From DAOTWA01 sp034435955 (GTDB lineage Bacteria > Chloroflexota > Anaerolineae > Anaerolineales > Anaerolineaceae): a stretch of DNA of 64,000 bases. Every line of letters starts with the position of its first letter. Position 1 is the first letter of the stretch. The notes under the pieces were generated by a model that searched no databases, was not told the origin of the DNA, and saw only the letters and a program-made list of their open reading frames with translations. Made by a program: the position numbers and the translations under genes. Positions 17,773 to 26,892 of this stretch are shown here, one piece after another. The DNA lies in contig DAOTWA010000018.1 in assembly GCA_034435955.1 (NCBI GenBank), forward strand, positions 1-64,000, in the 5' to 3' direction.

Positions 17773-18831
17773 TTGGCGTTTAATCCCCTTGACTGGCTGT
17801 TGGGATTATTCTCGCTCGACATCGGCATTGACTTAGGAACCGCGAATACTCTTGTCAACGTGCGGGGGAAGGGGATTGTCATCAACGAACCCTCCTGGGT
17901 CGTGATTGACAAGCGATCGCGGAAAGCGCTGGCCATAGGGGCGGAGGCAAAAGCGCGCGTCGGGCGTACACCTTCGAATGTCGTCGCCATACGCCCATTG
18001 CGTGATGGGGTGATATCGGAATTCGACATCACCCAGGAGATGTTGCAGTATTTCATCGGCAAGGTTCACCAGCAGACGCTGGTGCCTTTACCCCGGCCGC
18101 GGGTAGTCATTGGCATACCGTCCGGGGCTACCGAGGTCGAAAAACGCGCTGTCTACGATGCAGCTATGGCGGCTGGGGCGCGCGAAGCATACCTGATCGA
18201 GGAGCCGCGCGCAGCGGCGCTGGGCGCTGGCCTGCCTGTGTCAGAGGTGCGCGGCAGCATGATCGTGGATATCGGCGGCGGCACCACCGAGGTCGCCGCG
18301 CTTTCTATGGGAGAAGTGGTGGTTGCCCGTTCGCTGCGCGTTGCCGGCGACGAGATGGACCAGGACATCATGCTGTATGTGCGCAATAAATACAATCTCT
18401 TCATCGGAGAGCGCATGGCCGAGGAAATCAAGATGGAAATCGGCTCGGCCTATCCGCTGCCCGAAGAGAAAACTATGCTGGTGCGCGGCCGCAACCTGGT
18501 CACCGGCCTGCCGGAAACGATTGAAATATCCTCTGTGGAAATCCGCGAAGGGTTGTCCGGCTCCATCCAGGTCATCGTCGATACGATCAAAGATGCTTTG
18601 GATGAGGCCCCGCCCGAGATCGTGGCCGATTTGCTCGAATCGGGCATCTGCCTTGCCGGCGGCGGCTCTCTGCTCAAGGGACTCGCTGAAAGGCTGAGCC
18701 AGGATTTACGCCTGCGTGTATGGGTTGCCGAGGATCCGATGACGTGCGTGGCGCGCGGCGCCGGTCTGATCCTCGAAGATCTGGACATGTTTAGCAACTT
18801 CCTGGTGCCTCTCGACCGTAAAGGCCGCTAA
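17773..18831 (+). CDS. mreB: rod shape-determining protein MreB
   Basis: This 352-residue actin-family ATPase polymerises under the inner membrane and steers the Rod wall-synthesis complex. The phosphate-1 motif is DIGIDLGTANTLV near the N-terminus, phosphate-2 is SMIVDIGGGTTEVAALS and the adenosine motif is GICLAGGGSLLKGL; IEEPRAAALGAGLPV is also typical. An N-terminal amphipathic stretch (LDWLLGLFS) could bind membrane. The start is TTG at 17773, fixed by GAGGAGA at 17761-17767 and the lack of a nearer ATG or GTG that keeps the N-terminus. It is first in the mreBCD-mrdA-minCDE-rodA-gltX run and has its own extended -10 promoter. Confidence 0.97.
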   Translation: MAFNPLDWLLGLFSLDIGIDLGTANTLVNVRGKGIVINEPSWVVIDKRSRKALAIGAEAKARVGRTPSNVVAIRPLRDGVISEFDITQEMLQYFIGKVHQQTLVPLPRPRVVIGIPSGATEVEKRAVYDAAMAAGAREAYLIEEPRAAALGAGLPVSEVRGSMIVDIGGGTTEVAALSMGEVVVARSLRVAGDEMDQDIMLYVRNKYNLFIGERMAEEIKMEIGSAYPLPEEKTMLVRGRNLVTGLPETIEISSVEIREGLSGSIQVIVDTIKDALDEAPPEIVADLLESGICLAGGGSLLKGLAERLSQDLRLRVWVAEDPMTCVARGAGLILEDLDMFSNFLVPLDRKGR

Positions 18832-18907
18832 AACCGGGGCGATTTGTAATCCGCGCGGATCAGCGGCCTGACTCGAACGGTGCGGCCGATTTCTCTGCTG
18901 TGGTGAA

Positions 18908-19753
18908 ATGAATTTCTCTTCTTCGCGAATATTAAGAACGGCTACTCTGGCTTTGGTGGTGGTCGGCTTATTGGCTCTGGCGTTGGGTGGATATCTCACT
19001 CCCCTCTTTGAAACATCGTTAAATCCTCTGGTAGCCATTCAAGGCTGGCTGTCTAGCCGCTATATGGCTTTTTATGATTTCTTCACCGTACCGCGCGATG
19101 TAGCCAGTTTGCGCCAGCGCAACGCCGAACTCGAATCCGAGGTTTCACGGCTGCAATCTCAGGTGGTCGAGCTGCAGCAGCAGCTCAGCGAGGCCCAGGT
19201 GCTGTATGCGCTATTGGATTTCGCCCGCGCCCGCCCAGAGAATCAATACGTGGCCGCTGCTGTGATCGGCAGGGATCCCAGCCCATTCCTTCATTACGTA
19301 ATCATTGATCACGGTTCAGAGGATGGCTTGCGCCATGGGATGCCTGTGGTTAACCAGCAGGGCCTGGTCGGACGCATCGATGCGGTCACCGCCAGGGCTG
19401 CGCGCGTGCAGCTGATCACCGACCCATCCTCCTCGATCAATGTGCGCTTGCAGAATTCGCAAAGAGATGTGATCCTTTCCGGGTCGATCACCGGGGACCT
19501 TACCTTACAGATGATCCCCAGCGATATGCCCGTCTCGGTTGGAGACGTGGTGTTGACTACCGGTCTGGGCGGCCAGTTGCCGGCCAATATTTTCATTGGG
19601 CAGGTAACCTCTGTGCGCCAGCCCCAGGGCGGCCTCTTTCAGGAAGCCGCCGTCCAGCCAGTGGTCGATTTTACCGGGCTGAAGGCCGTGCTCGTGATCG
19701 TCAATTTCAAGCCGGTGGATATCTCACCGTTAATCCCCACCACATCGCCATGA
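18908..19753 (+). CDS. mreC: rod shape-determining protein MreC
   Basis: This 281-residue bitopic protein has one membrane helix (about residues 13-33), a periplasmic or extracellular coiled coil (RQRNAELESEVSRLQSQVVEL, quoted in part) and the MreC beta-barrel domain with AAAVIGRDPSPFLHY, GMPVVNQQGLVGRID, VQLITDPSSSINVRL and GDVVLTTGLGGQLP. MreC scaffolds PBP2 and activates it in the elongasome. The stop overlaps the ATG of mreD. The ribosome binding site before ATG 18908 is weak. Seventy-six bases separate it from mreB. Confidence 0.95.
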   Translation: MNFSSSRILRTATLALVVVGLLALALGGYLTPLFETSLNPLVAIQGWLSSRYMAFYDFFTVPRDVASLRQRNAELESEVSRLQSQVVELQQQLSEAQVLYALLDFARARPENQYVAAAVIGRDPSPFLHYVIIDHGSEDGLRHGMPVVNQQGLVGRIDAVTARAARVQLITDPSSSINVRLQNSQRDVILSGSITGDLTLQMIPSDMPVSVGDVVLTTGLGGQLPANIFIGQVTSVRQPQGGLFQEAAVQPVVDFTGLKAVLVIVNFKPVDISPLIPTTSP

Positions 19754-20256
19754 CCTTCTCGACCTTGATCGGCTTCCCGGTCATTGCCGGGTTATTGATT
19801 CTTCAATCAGCCATTGTCAGCCGTCTGCCGCTGCTCCAAGGCAGCGCCGATGTCGTCCTCTTGGTGCTGCTGGCCTGGTCGCTGCACAGCCGTGTGGCGC
19901 GCGCCTGGCATTGGGGGCTGATCGCCGGTTTGATGGTCGGCTATGTCTCTGCGCTGCCGTTTTACGTTCCGATCATCGGCTATCTCGCAGCAGTCAGTTT
20001 CGCCCGCTTGCTTCAACGCCGCGTGTGGCAGACTCCCTTGCTGGCCATGCTCCTGGCCACTTTTGTCAGCACGCTCCTGATGCAATTCCTTTCAGTGGCA
20101 GGTCTACAGCTCCGCGGAGATCCGCTCGCATGGCGCGAGAGCCTGAACCTTGTGATCCTGCCCAGCCTGCTGCTCAATATGCTTCTGGCGTTACCGGTGT
20201 ACGCCCTGGTGACCGATTTAGCCAATTGGGTATACCCAACGGAGATCGAAGTATGA
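19750..20256 (+). CDS. mreD: rod shape-determining protein MreD
   Basis: This 168-residue protein has five or six predicted membrane helices and nothing else, the usual form of MreD, which joins MreC in the elongasome. Its sequence family is weakly conserved, so the call rests on topology, the SADVVLLVLLAWSLH stretch and its place between mreC and mrdA. The ATG at 19750 overlaps the mreC stop, and its own stop overlaps the mrdA ATG at 20253, so the three genes are translationally coupled. Confidence 0.9.
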   Translation: MTFSTLIGFPVIAGLLILQSAIVSRLPLLQGSADVVLLVLLAWSLHSRVARAWHWGLIAGLMVGYVSALPFYVPIIGYLAAVSFARLLQRRVWQTPLLAMLLATFVSTLLMQFLSVAGLQLRGDPLAWRESLNLVILPSLLLNMLLALPVYALVTDLANWVYPTEIEV

Positions 20257-22340
20257 ATCCTGAGAATTCTCGCCGCCACTTCGATGGCTGGCGCCTGATG
20301 TTGTTTTACGCCATCGTGTTGGCCATCTTCGCATTTTATGGATTGAGGCTGTTTACCCTGCAGATCCTGCGGGGTGCGCAATACACTGCCCGCGCCGAGG
20401 ATAACCGCACTGTCACCATCCACACCCAGACCACCCGTGGCCTGATTTATGATCGCAACAATATCGTCCTCGCACGCAACGTGCCTTCGTATAATATAAC
20501 CATCACGCCGGCTTACCTGCCGGATGATGAGGGTGCCATCCAGAACATCTACCGGCAATTGTCCGCCCTGATCGGTGTTCCGGTCAGCAAAGGGACGACC
20601 GATGAAACCACGGTGAAAAATTTCGTGCCTTGCGTGTCGGACCTCGGGATCGTTCAGGTGGTGGAAATTGCCGACAGCCTGGCGCCCTATTCGCCGGTTC
20701 AGATCAAATGCAACGTAGATGAGAACACCGCCATGATCGTACGCACCAAGACGAGCGATTGGCCCGGCGTGGGAGTTGAGGTTCAACCTGTACGCGATTA
20801 TCCCACCGGCTCGTTGACCGCCGCCGTGGTCGGATTTTTGGGCCCCATTCCGGCCAGTTTGGCCAGCCAGATGGAAGCGCAGGGCTTCGTCACCAATCGC
20901 GATAAGATCGGCTATGCCGGCATCGAAGACCAGATGAACCAGGTATTGATGGGTAAGAATGGCGAGCGTGAGGTGGAAGTGGATGTGGCCGGTCAGGAAA
21001 TCCGCGACCTGAAACCACCCGTTGCGCCTGTTCCGGGAGATTCCGTCCGTCTGACCATCGATACGCGGCTCCAGCTTGCCGCCCAGACTGCATTGGTCAA
21101 TGAAATGAATTATTGGAATAACTATTTCAATAATAACGACATGACCAACGGTGTGGTAATCGCCATGAATCCGAAAACGGGTGAAATTCTGGCCATGGTC
21201 TCCTATCCTTCTTACGAAAACAACCGCATGGCGCGCTTCATACCGGCATATTATTACGATCAGCTTGAAAATGACCCGCTTAAACCGTTGCTCAACCATG
21301 CTATCTCGGCTCAATATCCGCCCGGCTCGGCCTTCAAGCTGGCGCCGTCGCTGGGCATCTTGAATGAAGGGGTGGTCACTCCCGACCAGAAAATTGATGA
21401 CCCGGGAAAGATCACCGTGATGCAAAGATTTTTGAATAATGAGGTCGGTGTTCCTCAGGACTATGTTTGCTGGATCTATAAAAGCACTGGCCATGGCCAC
21501 GGTTTGGTGGATTTCCTCACCGGAATTGCCCAATCCTGCGATGTATATTATTACAAGGTGGGCGGCGGCTACCAGAACGAAGTGCCCAACGGCGGCCTGG
21601 GCATTTACCGCCTGGGGACGTATGCGAAAGCCATCGGCTATGGTTCGCCTGTCGGCATCGATCTTCCGGGAGAGGTGGGTGGATTGATCCCCGATCCAAA
21701 GTGGAAGCGCATCAACAAGGGTGAAGACTGGGCGACCGGTGATACATACATCGCCACCATCGGCCAGGGATATGTGCTCTCTACCCCTCTTCAGGTGCTG
21801 GTTTCTGCGGCCACGATCGCGGATGATGGGAAGGTAATCCAACCTCATATCGTCAAGGACATCCTCGACCCGCAAGGTCATGTGATCCAGACGGTTCAGC
21901 CCAAGGTCATACGCGACATCACCAAGGATCCCGTTATTCAGGTCTTTGACCAGTATGGCAATCCAACCGGTCAGACGAAAACCGTGGCCCCCTGGGTGGT
22001 CAATCTGGTGAAGGAGGGCATGCGCAAAGTGGTTGTTGATGGAACCGCGATGGCGGAATTTAAAAACGAAACCATCCCTACCGCCGGTAAGACGGGTACA
22101 GCCGAGTACTGTGATGACATCGCCAACTCCAGAAACCTGTGCGCGCCGGGTAACTGGCCGGCTCATGCCTGGTACGTGGGTTTTGCGCCTTATGACAACC
22201 CAGAGATCGCGGTCGTGGCTTTCGTCTATCACGGGGACGAAGGCGCAACGGTGGCTGCTCCCATCGTCCATCAGGTCATCCGTGCCTATTTCAATCTGAA
22301 GACGATTGATGCCGAAAATGCAGCCTCCCCTCAACCTTGA
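20253..22340 (+). CDS. mrdA: penicillin-binding protein 2, peptidoglycan transpeptidase
   Basis: This 695-residue class B PBP crosslinks side-wall peptidoglycan. It has one N-terminal membrane helix (about residues 15-37), the PBP dimerisation region with TTRGLIYDRNNIVLARN, and a transpeptidase domain with all three motifs: SAFK with catalytic Ser359 and Lys362, SCD at 428-430 and KTG at 613-615 followed by TAEYC. The SxN motif is SCD, a common PBP2 variant. The open frame continues upstream into mreD, but ATG 20253 overlaps the mreD stop and gives a normal N-terminus. It pairs with RodA, coded four genes on. Confidence 0.95.
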   Translation: MNPENSRRHFDGWRLMLFYAIVLAIFAFYGLRLFTLQILRGAQYTARAEDNRTVTIHTQTTRGLIYDRNNIVLARNVPSYNITITPAYLPDDEGAIQNIYRQLSALIGVPVSKGTTDETTVKNFVPCVSDLGIVQVVEIADSLAPYSPVQIKCNVDENTAMIVRTKTSDWPGVGVEVQPVRDYPTGSLTAAVVGFLGPIPASLASQMEAQGFVTNRDKIGYAGIEDQMNQVLMGKNGEREVEVDVAGQEIRDLKPPVAPVPGDSVRLTIDTRLQLAAQTALVNEMNYWNNYFNNNDMTNGVVIAMNPKTGEILAMVSYPSYENNRMARFIPAYYYDQLENDPLKPLLNHAISAQYPPGSAFKLAPSLGILNEGVVTPDQKIDDPGKITVMQRFLNNEVGVPQDYVCWIYKSTGHGHGLVDFLTGIAQSCDVYYYKVGGGYQNEVPNGGLGIYRLGTYAKAIGYGSPVGIDLPGEVGGLIPDPKWKRINKGEDWATGDTYIATIGQGYVLSTPLQVLVSAATIADDGKVIQPHIVKDILDPQGHVIQTVQPKVIRDITKDPVIQVFDQYGNPTGQTKTVAPWVVNLVKEGMRKVVVDGTAMAEFKNETIPTAGKTGTAEYCDDIANSRNLCAPGNWPAHAWYVGFAPYDNPEIAVVAFVYHGDEGATVAAPIVHQVIRAYFNLKTIDAENAASPQP

Positions 22341-22364
22341 GCAGGCTATGATTCACATAACTTC

Positions 22365-22373
22365 TGCTATAAT
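22365..22373 (+). promoter_or_regulatory. extended -10 promoter before minC
   Basis: TGC followed by TATAAT (22368-22373) forms an extended -10 in the 42-base gap after the mrdA stop. Transcription would start near 22380, just before the possible GTG start of minC at 22383 and about 40 bases before the ATG at 22422. Confidence 0.5.
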
Positions 22374-22421
22374 TTCGGGAACGTGCCTGGATCAGATCGG
22401 GTGAAGCAGGCAGATATCGCC

Positions 22422-23162
22422 ATGACCGAGAGGGGACGCACTCCATTGCAGATCAAGGGCAATCGGGATGGTTTGCTCGTTACCATCGGAGATGGTGAGT
22501 GGGATGATCTGCAACGCTCCCTGATCGAACATGTGGAAGGCAACGCTGGCTTCTTTCAGGGCGCGCGTCTCGCGCTGGACGTCGGCAACCGCGTTTTGCA
22601 TGCGGCTGAGCTAGGCGCCTTGCGCGACGTGCTTTCGGATCACAGCATCACCCTGTGGGCGGTCTTGAGCAATGCACCTTCCACCGAGCAAAACGCTCAG
22701 GCGCTCGGCCTGGCGACCCGCCTGCCGGTGCTGCGGCAAGGTCGTTCTGCCCATGTCCAGGATGCGGGTCAGGTTGGTGAAAACGCCGTTATGCTCCAGC
22801 GCACCCTGCGTTCGGGTTTCAAACTCTCCTATCAGGGTCATGTCATCGTCCTTGGAGACGTGAACCCGGGTGCGGAAATCGTGGCCAGCGGAAGCGTGGT
22901 GGTGTGGGGTCGCCTGCGCGGAGTGGTTCACGCCGGTGCCCAGGGCGACGAAAACGCCACCGTATGCGCGCTCGACATGTCGCCGACCCAGTTGCGCATT
23001 GCCGAGAAAATCGCTATCACGCCGACGCCAAAAGGCAAGGGGACTGGTTTTGGAGTAGGCAGGGTCCTTTCGATGCGCCATTCCCAGCCGCAGCCGGAGA
23101 TGGCGCGTATCCGAGACGGTCGAGTCGTGGTTGAGCCGTGGACCGTAAAAGCGAAATCATAG
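22422..23162 (+). CDS. minC: septum site-determining protein MinC
   Basis: This 246-residue FtsZ assembly inhibitor works with MinD to block division near the poles. The N-terminal domain (LQIKGNRDGLLVTIGDG onward, about 1-105) binds FtsZ. The C-terminal right-handed beta-helix domain has the conserved SYQGHVIVLGDVNPGAEI and VVWGRLRGVVHAGAQGD, the dimer and MinD-binding surface. I chose ATG 22422, which matches the family N-terminus; an in-frame GTG at 22383 would add 13 residues and almost coincide with the predicted transcript start. It is followed by minD after eight bases. Confidence 0.92.
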   Translation: MTERGRTPLQIKGNRDGLLVTIGDGEWDDLQRSLIEHVEGNAGFFQGARLALDVGNRVLHAAELGALRDVLSDHSITLWAVLSNAPSTEQNAQALGLATRLPVLRQGRSAHVQDAGQVGENAVMLQRTLRSGFKLSYQGHVIVLGDVNPGAEIVASGSVVVWGRLRGVVHAGAQGDENATVCALDMSPTQLRIAEKIAITPTPKGKGTGFGVGRVLSMRHSQPQPEMARIRDGRVVVEPWTVKAKS

Positions 23163-23170
23163 GGAGGATT

Positions 23171-23974
23171 ATGGCGGCCAAGGTGATTACAGTTACTTCA
23201 GGCAAAGGTGGTGTGGGCAAGACCACCACTACTGCCAATCTGGCAGTAGCGCTGGCGATGGACGGCAGCAAGGTGGTTTGCATTGATGGCGATATCGGTT
23301 TGCGCAATCTGGACGTGGTGCTTGGGCTTGAAAACCGCATTGTTTATGACCTGGTGGATGTGATCGAAGGCCGCTGCCGAGTCCGTCAGGCAATGATCCG
23401 CGATAAACGCCTCCCCGAGCTTTTCCTGATCCCTGCTGCACAGACGCGCGATAAGTCAGCCGTATCCCCTTCTGACATGGTTCGTCTGTGCGATGAGCTG
23501 CGCAACGAGTGCGACTACATCCTGATCGATTCGCCAGCCGGCATCGAGCGCGGTTTCCGCAATGCCCTCGCCCCTGCCGATATGGTCCTCGTGGTGACCA
23601 ACCCAGAGGTATCGGCCGTGCGCGATGCCGACCGCATCATCGGCCTGATCGAAGCCGAGGAAAAGGGACCGGCTCGTCTGATCATCAACCGTATGAACCC
23701 GGCTTTGGTCCGCCGTGGGGATATGCTCTCGAGCGAAGACGTGCTTGAGCTCCTGGCGGTCGAGCTGATCGGCGTTGTACCGGAGGATGAGAGCGTGGTG
23801 GTCAGCACGAACCGCGGCCAGCCGGTCGTCCTGGACGGCAAGACGCGCGCGGGCCTGGCCTTCAAGGACATTGCCCGGCGATTGACCGGAGAAAAAGTGC
23901 CGTTCATGAACCTGGAGGAGAAAGAAGGCTTGTTTGGGCGCATTGGACGGTTGATTCGTCCGGGAGGGGACTGA
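23171..23974 (+). CDS. minD: septum site-determining protein MinD
   Basis: This 267-residue ATPase of the MinD/ParA family recruits MinC to the membrane. It has the deviant Walker A KGGVGKTTTTANLA at about 10-23 with both signature lysines, IDGDIGLRNLDVVLGLENR, and DYILIDSPAGIERGF. A C-terminal amphipathic tail, LFGRIGRLIR, is the likely membrane-targeting sequence. GGGAGG at 23162-23167 supports ATG 23171; the open frame further upstream overlaps minC. It ends one base before minE. Confidence 0.96.
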   Translation: MAAKVITVTSGKGGVGKTTTTANLAVALAMDGSKVVCIDGDIGLRNLDVVLGLENRIVYDLVDVIEGRCRVRQAMIRDKRLPELFLIPAAQTRDKSAVSPSDMVRLCDELRNECDYILIDSPAGIERGFRNALAPADMVLVVTNPEVSAVRDADRIIGLIEAEEKGPARLIINRMNPALVRRGDMLSSEDVLELLAVELIGVVPEDESVVVSTNRGQPVVLDGKTRAGLAFKDIARRLTGEKVPFMNLEEKEGLFGRIGRLIRPGGD

Positions 23975-23975
23975 T

Positions 23976-24245
23976 ATGGCTGGCCTGTTCGAAATCCTGA
24001 CCGGACGCAGAAACCGAAGCGCTTCTCAGGCCAAAGAGCGCCTCAAGCTGGTGCTGATCAATGATCGCACCGATCTTACCCCCACGGCCATGGAAGCCCT
24101 GAAAGACGAGCTGTTGGCGGTCATCTCGCGCTACGTGGAAATCGATCCCTCGGCAGTGAAGATCACCATGACGCAGGATGGGCGCCAGCAGCGCCTGGTG
24201 GCAGACGTGCCCCTCAAACCGGCTCGCCGCCGCCGATCCGGATAA
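23976..24245 (+). CDS. minE: cell division topological specificity factor MinE
   Basis: This 89-residue protein is the normal size for MinE. The N-terminal amphipathic MAGLFEILTGRR matches the membrane-binding helix, and ASQAKERLKLVLINDRTDL is the MinD-contact and anti-MinCD region. The rest is the dimerisation domain with VDPSAVKI-like VEIDPSAVKITM. MinE stimulates MinD ATPase activity and sets the pole-to-pole oscillation. The presence of minE rather than a DivIVA/MinJ system suggests an oscillating Min system. GGGAGGGG at about 23962-23969 serves as ribosome binding site. Confidence 0.94.
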   Translation: MAGLFEILTGRRNRSASQAKERLKLVLINDRTDLTPTAMEALKDELLAVISRYVEIDPSAVKITMTQDGRQQRLVADVPLKPARRRRSG

Positions 24246-24253
24246 ATAGCTGT

Positions 24254-25351
24254 ATGCGCAGTGAAACCTGGAGACATTTCGATTTCTGGCTCTTCGGCGT
24301 CGTCGTTCTGTTGTCGATATTCGGCGTGGTCATGATTCGATCGGCGATCGCCGGCAACGAAAGCCTGGCTGGTTTGGTTCAACGCCAGATCATCTTCGTG
24401 GGTTTGGGCCTGATCGTGATGATTGCTGTTTCCGTGATCGATTATCACTATTGGGCCACGCTCACCCGGCCAATGTACGTTTTCACCGTTCTTCTTCTGA
24501 TCGCGATTTTCATTTATGCCAAAGCGCGTTTCGGCGCCGCCCGTTGGCTCGAAACCGGCCTGGTGGACATTCAGCCATCCGAGCTGGGGAAAATCGTAAT
24601 CATCCTGGTCCTCGCGGATTATTTCAACCGTAACGCGGATGAGCCGCACAACCTGCGTTGGGTGGCGCGCAGTTTTTTGTTGACCGCCGGCCTGGTCGTG
24701 TGGATTCTCCTCCAGCCCAATTTGAGCACTTCTATCCTCATCCTGGTAATCTGGTTCGCTTTATTGTGGATCAGCGGACTGCCTTTAAAGCATCTGGCCA
24801 TCATGGCGGCCGTTGTAGCGCTGATTTCGGTGGTCGCTTTTCCATTACTGGAGACGTATCAGAAAGATCGCATCGTCAACTTTTTATTTCCCAATCCGAA
24901 TGCGCGCCATGGCGATACCTACAATGTCGATCAGGCGCTCGTGACGATCGGATCGGGCGGCTGGTTCGGTATGGGCTACGGGCATGGTACTCAGGTGCAG
25001 TTACGGTTTCTCAAAGTGCGCCATACCGACTTCATCTTCTCGGCCATGGCCGAAGAGTTTGGTTTTATTGGCACGGTTATAGTTTTGGGATTGATCGTAT
25101 TTGTCATTTTACGCTGCCTTCGGGCGGCCAGGCTTGCTAATGACCGTTTTGGCGCCTTGATCGCCTATGGGGTCTCGGTGCTGATCTTTTTCCAGGCGGC
25201 TGTGAACGTGGGCGTCAACCTGAACCTTATTCCCGTGACCGGTTTAACCTTACCTTTCATCAGTTATGGTGGCAGCTCGCTGCTCTCGCTCGTGCTCGGA
25301 GTCGGCCTGGTGGAAAGCATCGTTTTGCGCCAAAAACCATTGGAATTTTAA
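24254..25351 (+). CDS. rodA: SEDS peptidoglycan glycosyltransferase RodA
   Basis: This 365-residue protein has ten predicted membrane helices and the SEDS family features: RWLETGLVDIQPSELGK, VTIGSGGWFGMGYGHGTQ, RHTDFIFSAMAEEFGFIG and GLTLPFISYGGSSLLS. RodA polymerises glycan strands from lipid II and pairs with PBP2, coded upstream at 20253. FtsW has the same motifs; RodA is preferred because of the mreBCD-mrdA context. The ATG at 24254 follows minE by eight bases. Confidence 0.93.
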   Translation: MRSETWRHFDFWLFGVVVLLSIFGVVMIRSAIAGNESLAGLVQRQIIFVGLGLIVMIAVSVIDYHYWATLTRPMYVFTVLLLIAIFIYAKARFGAARWLETGLVDIQPSELGKIVIILVLADYFNRNADEPHNLRWVARSFLLTAGLVVWILLQPNLSTSILILVIWFALLWISGLPLKHLAIMAAVVALISVVAFPLLETYQKDRIVNFLFPNPNARHGDTYNVDQALVTIGSGGWFGMGYGHGTQVQLRFLKVRHTDFIFSAMAEEFGFIGTVIVLGLIVFVILRCLRAARLANDRFGALIAYGVSVLIFFQAAVNVGVNLNLIPVTGLTLPFISYGGSSLLSLVLGVGLVESIVLRQKPLEF

Positions 25352-25369
25352 GGAGAAAAGAAGAACAGC

Positions 25370-26875
25370 ATGGCGGTTGATCCAAAGACGCCCGCGCGCG
25401 TGCGCTTTGCCCCTTCGCCCACAGGCCATATGCATCTCGGCAGTGCGCGGACAGCCCTGTATGACTACTTGCTGGCCCGTCAGACCGGTGGGCAATTCAT
25501 TCTGCGCATCGAGGATACCGACCGGAAACGGTACGTCGAAGGCGCAGAAGAAGAGTTGATGGAGGGTTTACATTGGCTGGGCATCGATTGGGACGAAGGG
25601 CCGGACGTTGGGGGGCCTTATGGTCCTTACCGCCAATCGGAGCGCAAAGAAATCTACCAGGAATACGCGCGCAAGCTGGTGGAAAGCGGCCATGCCTACT
25701 ACTGCTTCTGCACCCCAGAAAGATTGGAACGCCTGCGCCAGGAACAGCAGCGCCGTAAGGTCGCGCCTCACTACGATGGTTTGTGCCGTCGGCTGGATCC
25801 TGACGAGGCGGCCCGCCGGGTAGCCTCGGGCGAACGTCATACCATTCGTTTCAAGACACCGAAAGAGGGCACCACCACGGTGCACGATTTGCTGCGCGGC
25901 GATATCACCGTCGAAAATCAGTCATTGGATGACTACATCCTGATCAAATCGGATGGGCTGGCAGTCTATCACCTGGCGGCCATGGCGGACGATCATGATA
26001 TGAAAATCACCCACGTCATCCGCGGCTCCGAATGGTTGCCCACCTTTCCCTTACATGCTCTGATCGTGCGCGCGATGGGATGGGATGAACCAGTCTGGGT
26101 GCATCTTTCGGTGTTTTTGAAGCCCAGCGGGAAAGGCAAGATGAGCAAGCGCGAAGCAGCCGAAGCATTGAAAGATGGCTATTCAATCTTCATAAAGGAT
26201 CTTCGCCGTTTGGGTTATCTGCCCGAGGCGGTCGTCAATTGGATCGCCCTGATGGGATGGAGTTACGACGACCGCACCGAATTTTTCACCATGCAGGACT
26301 TAATCGAAAAGTTCAGCCTTGAACGGCTCAACCCTTCTCCTGCGGCGATCAATTTCACCAAGCTGGATTATTTTAACGGCCTGCACATCCGCAAGCTGCC
26401 CGATGACGAGCTGGCCAGGCGCATCAAGCCTTTCCTGGTCGAGGCTGGCCTCCAGCCAGATGACAGCGCCCTGCTCCGTATTGCCCCGATCGTGCGGGAG
26501 CGTATGACGACGCTGGATGATGTGGTGGCGATGGCCGGCTTCTTCTTTCGTGAAGATGTATCGCCGCGCCCCGAGGAGCTGATCGGCAAGAATTTATCCC
26601 CCGCCGCCTCCAGTCAGGCGATGCGGCGCGCATTGGAGGTGCTGCAATCCGTGTCTCCTTGGACGCCAGAAACGCTCGAACCCCCGCTGCGCGCGCTCGT
26701 GGAAGAGCTGGGTCTGACCGCCGGACAGCTATTCGGCATGCTGCGCGCGGCCGTCACAGGGCAGACCGTCAGTCCGCCGCTCTTCGAAAGTATGGCGATC
26801 GTGGGCAGGGAGAAGTCTCTCCAGCGCATCCAGCAGGCCATCGATACGCTTGACCGTATGGCGGCGAAAGGGTAA
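25370..26875 (+). CDS. gltX: glutamyl-tRNA synthetase
   Basis: This 501-residue class I synthetase charges tRNA with glutamate. The HIGH motif is FAPSPTGHMHLGSARTAL and the KMSKS motif is GKMSKREAAE. A C-terminal helical anticodon-binding region runs from about residue 330 to the end. AAGGAG at about 25350 lies before ATG 25370. It follows rodA by 18 bases and probably shares its transcript. A tRNA-Gln gene begins 18 bases after the stop. Whether the enzyme also charges tRNA-Gln (non-discriminating type) cannot be decided by eye. Confidence 0.96.
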   Translation: MAVDPKTPARVRFAPSPTGHMHLGSARTALYDYLLARQTGGQFILRIEDTDRKRYVEGAEEELMEGLHWLGIDWDEGPDVGGPYGPYRQSERKEIYQEYARKLVESGHAYYCFCTPERLERLRQEQQRRKVAPHYDGLCRRLDPDEAARRVASGERHTIRFKTPKEGTTTVHDLLRGDITVENQSLDDYILIKSDGLAVYHLAAMADDHDMKITHVIRGSEWLPTFPLHALIVRAMGWDEPVWVHLSVFLKPSGKGKMSKREAAEALKDGYSIFIKDLRRLGYLPEAVVNWIALMGWSYDDRTEFFTMQDLIEKFSLERLNPSPAAINFTKLDYFNGLHIRKLPDDELARRIKPFLVEAGLQPDDSALLRIAPIVRERMTTLDDVVAMAGFFFREDVSPRPEELIGKNLSPAASSQAMRRALEVLQSVSPWTPETLEPPLRALVEELGLTAGQLFGMLRAAVTGQTVSPPLFESMAIVGREKSLQRIQQAIDTLDRMAAKG

Positions 26876-26878
26876 AAT
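26850..26878 (+). promoter_or_regulatory. promoter for tRNA-Gln inside the 3' end of gltX
   Basis: TTGACC at 26850-26855 and TAAAAT at 26873-26878 are separated by exactly 17 bases, each box differing from consensus at one position. Transcription would start near 26885, eight bases before the mature tRNA 5' end. Confidence 0.65.
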
Positions 26879-26892
26879 ACGCCGTCCCACGG

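Noticed and set aside
20013..22334. A long open frame on the reverse strand opposite mrdA (773 codons).
   Set aside because: mrdA has all PBP motifs in the forward frame; the reverse frame has no family motif and arises from codon bias.
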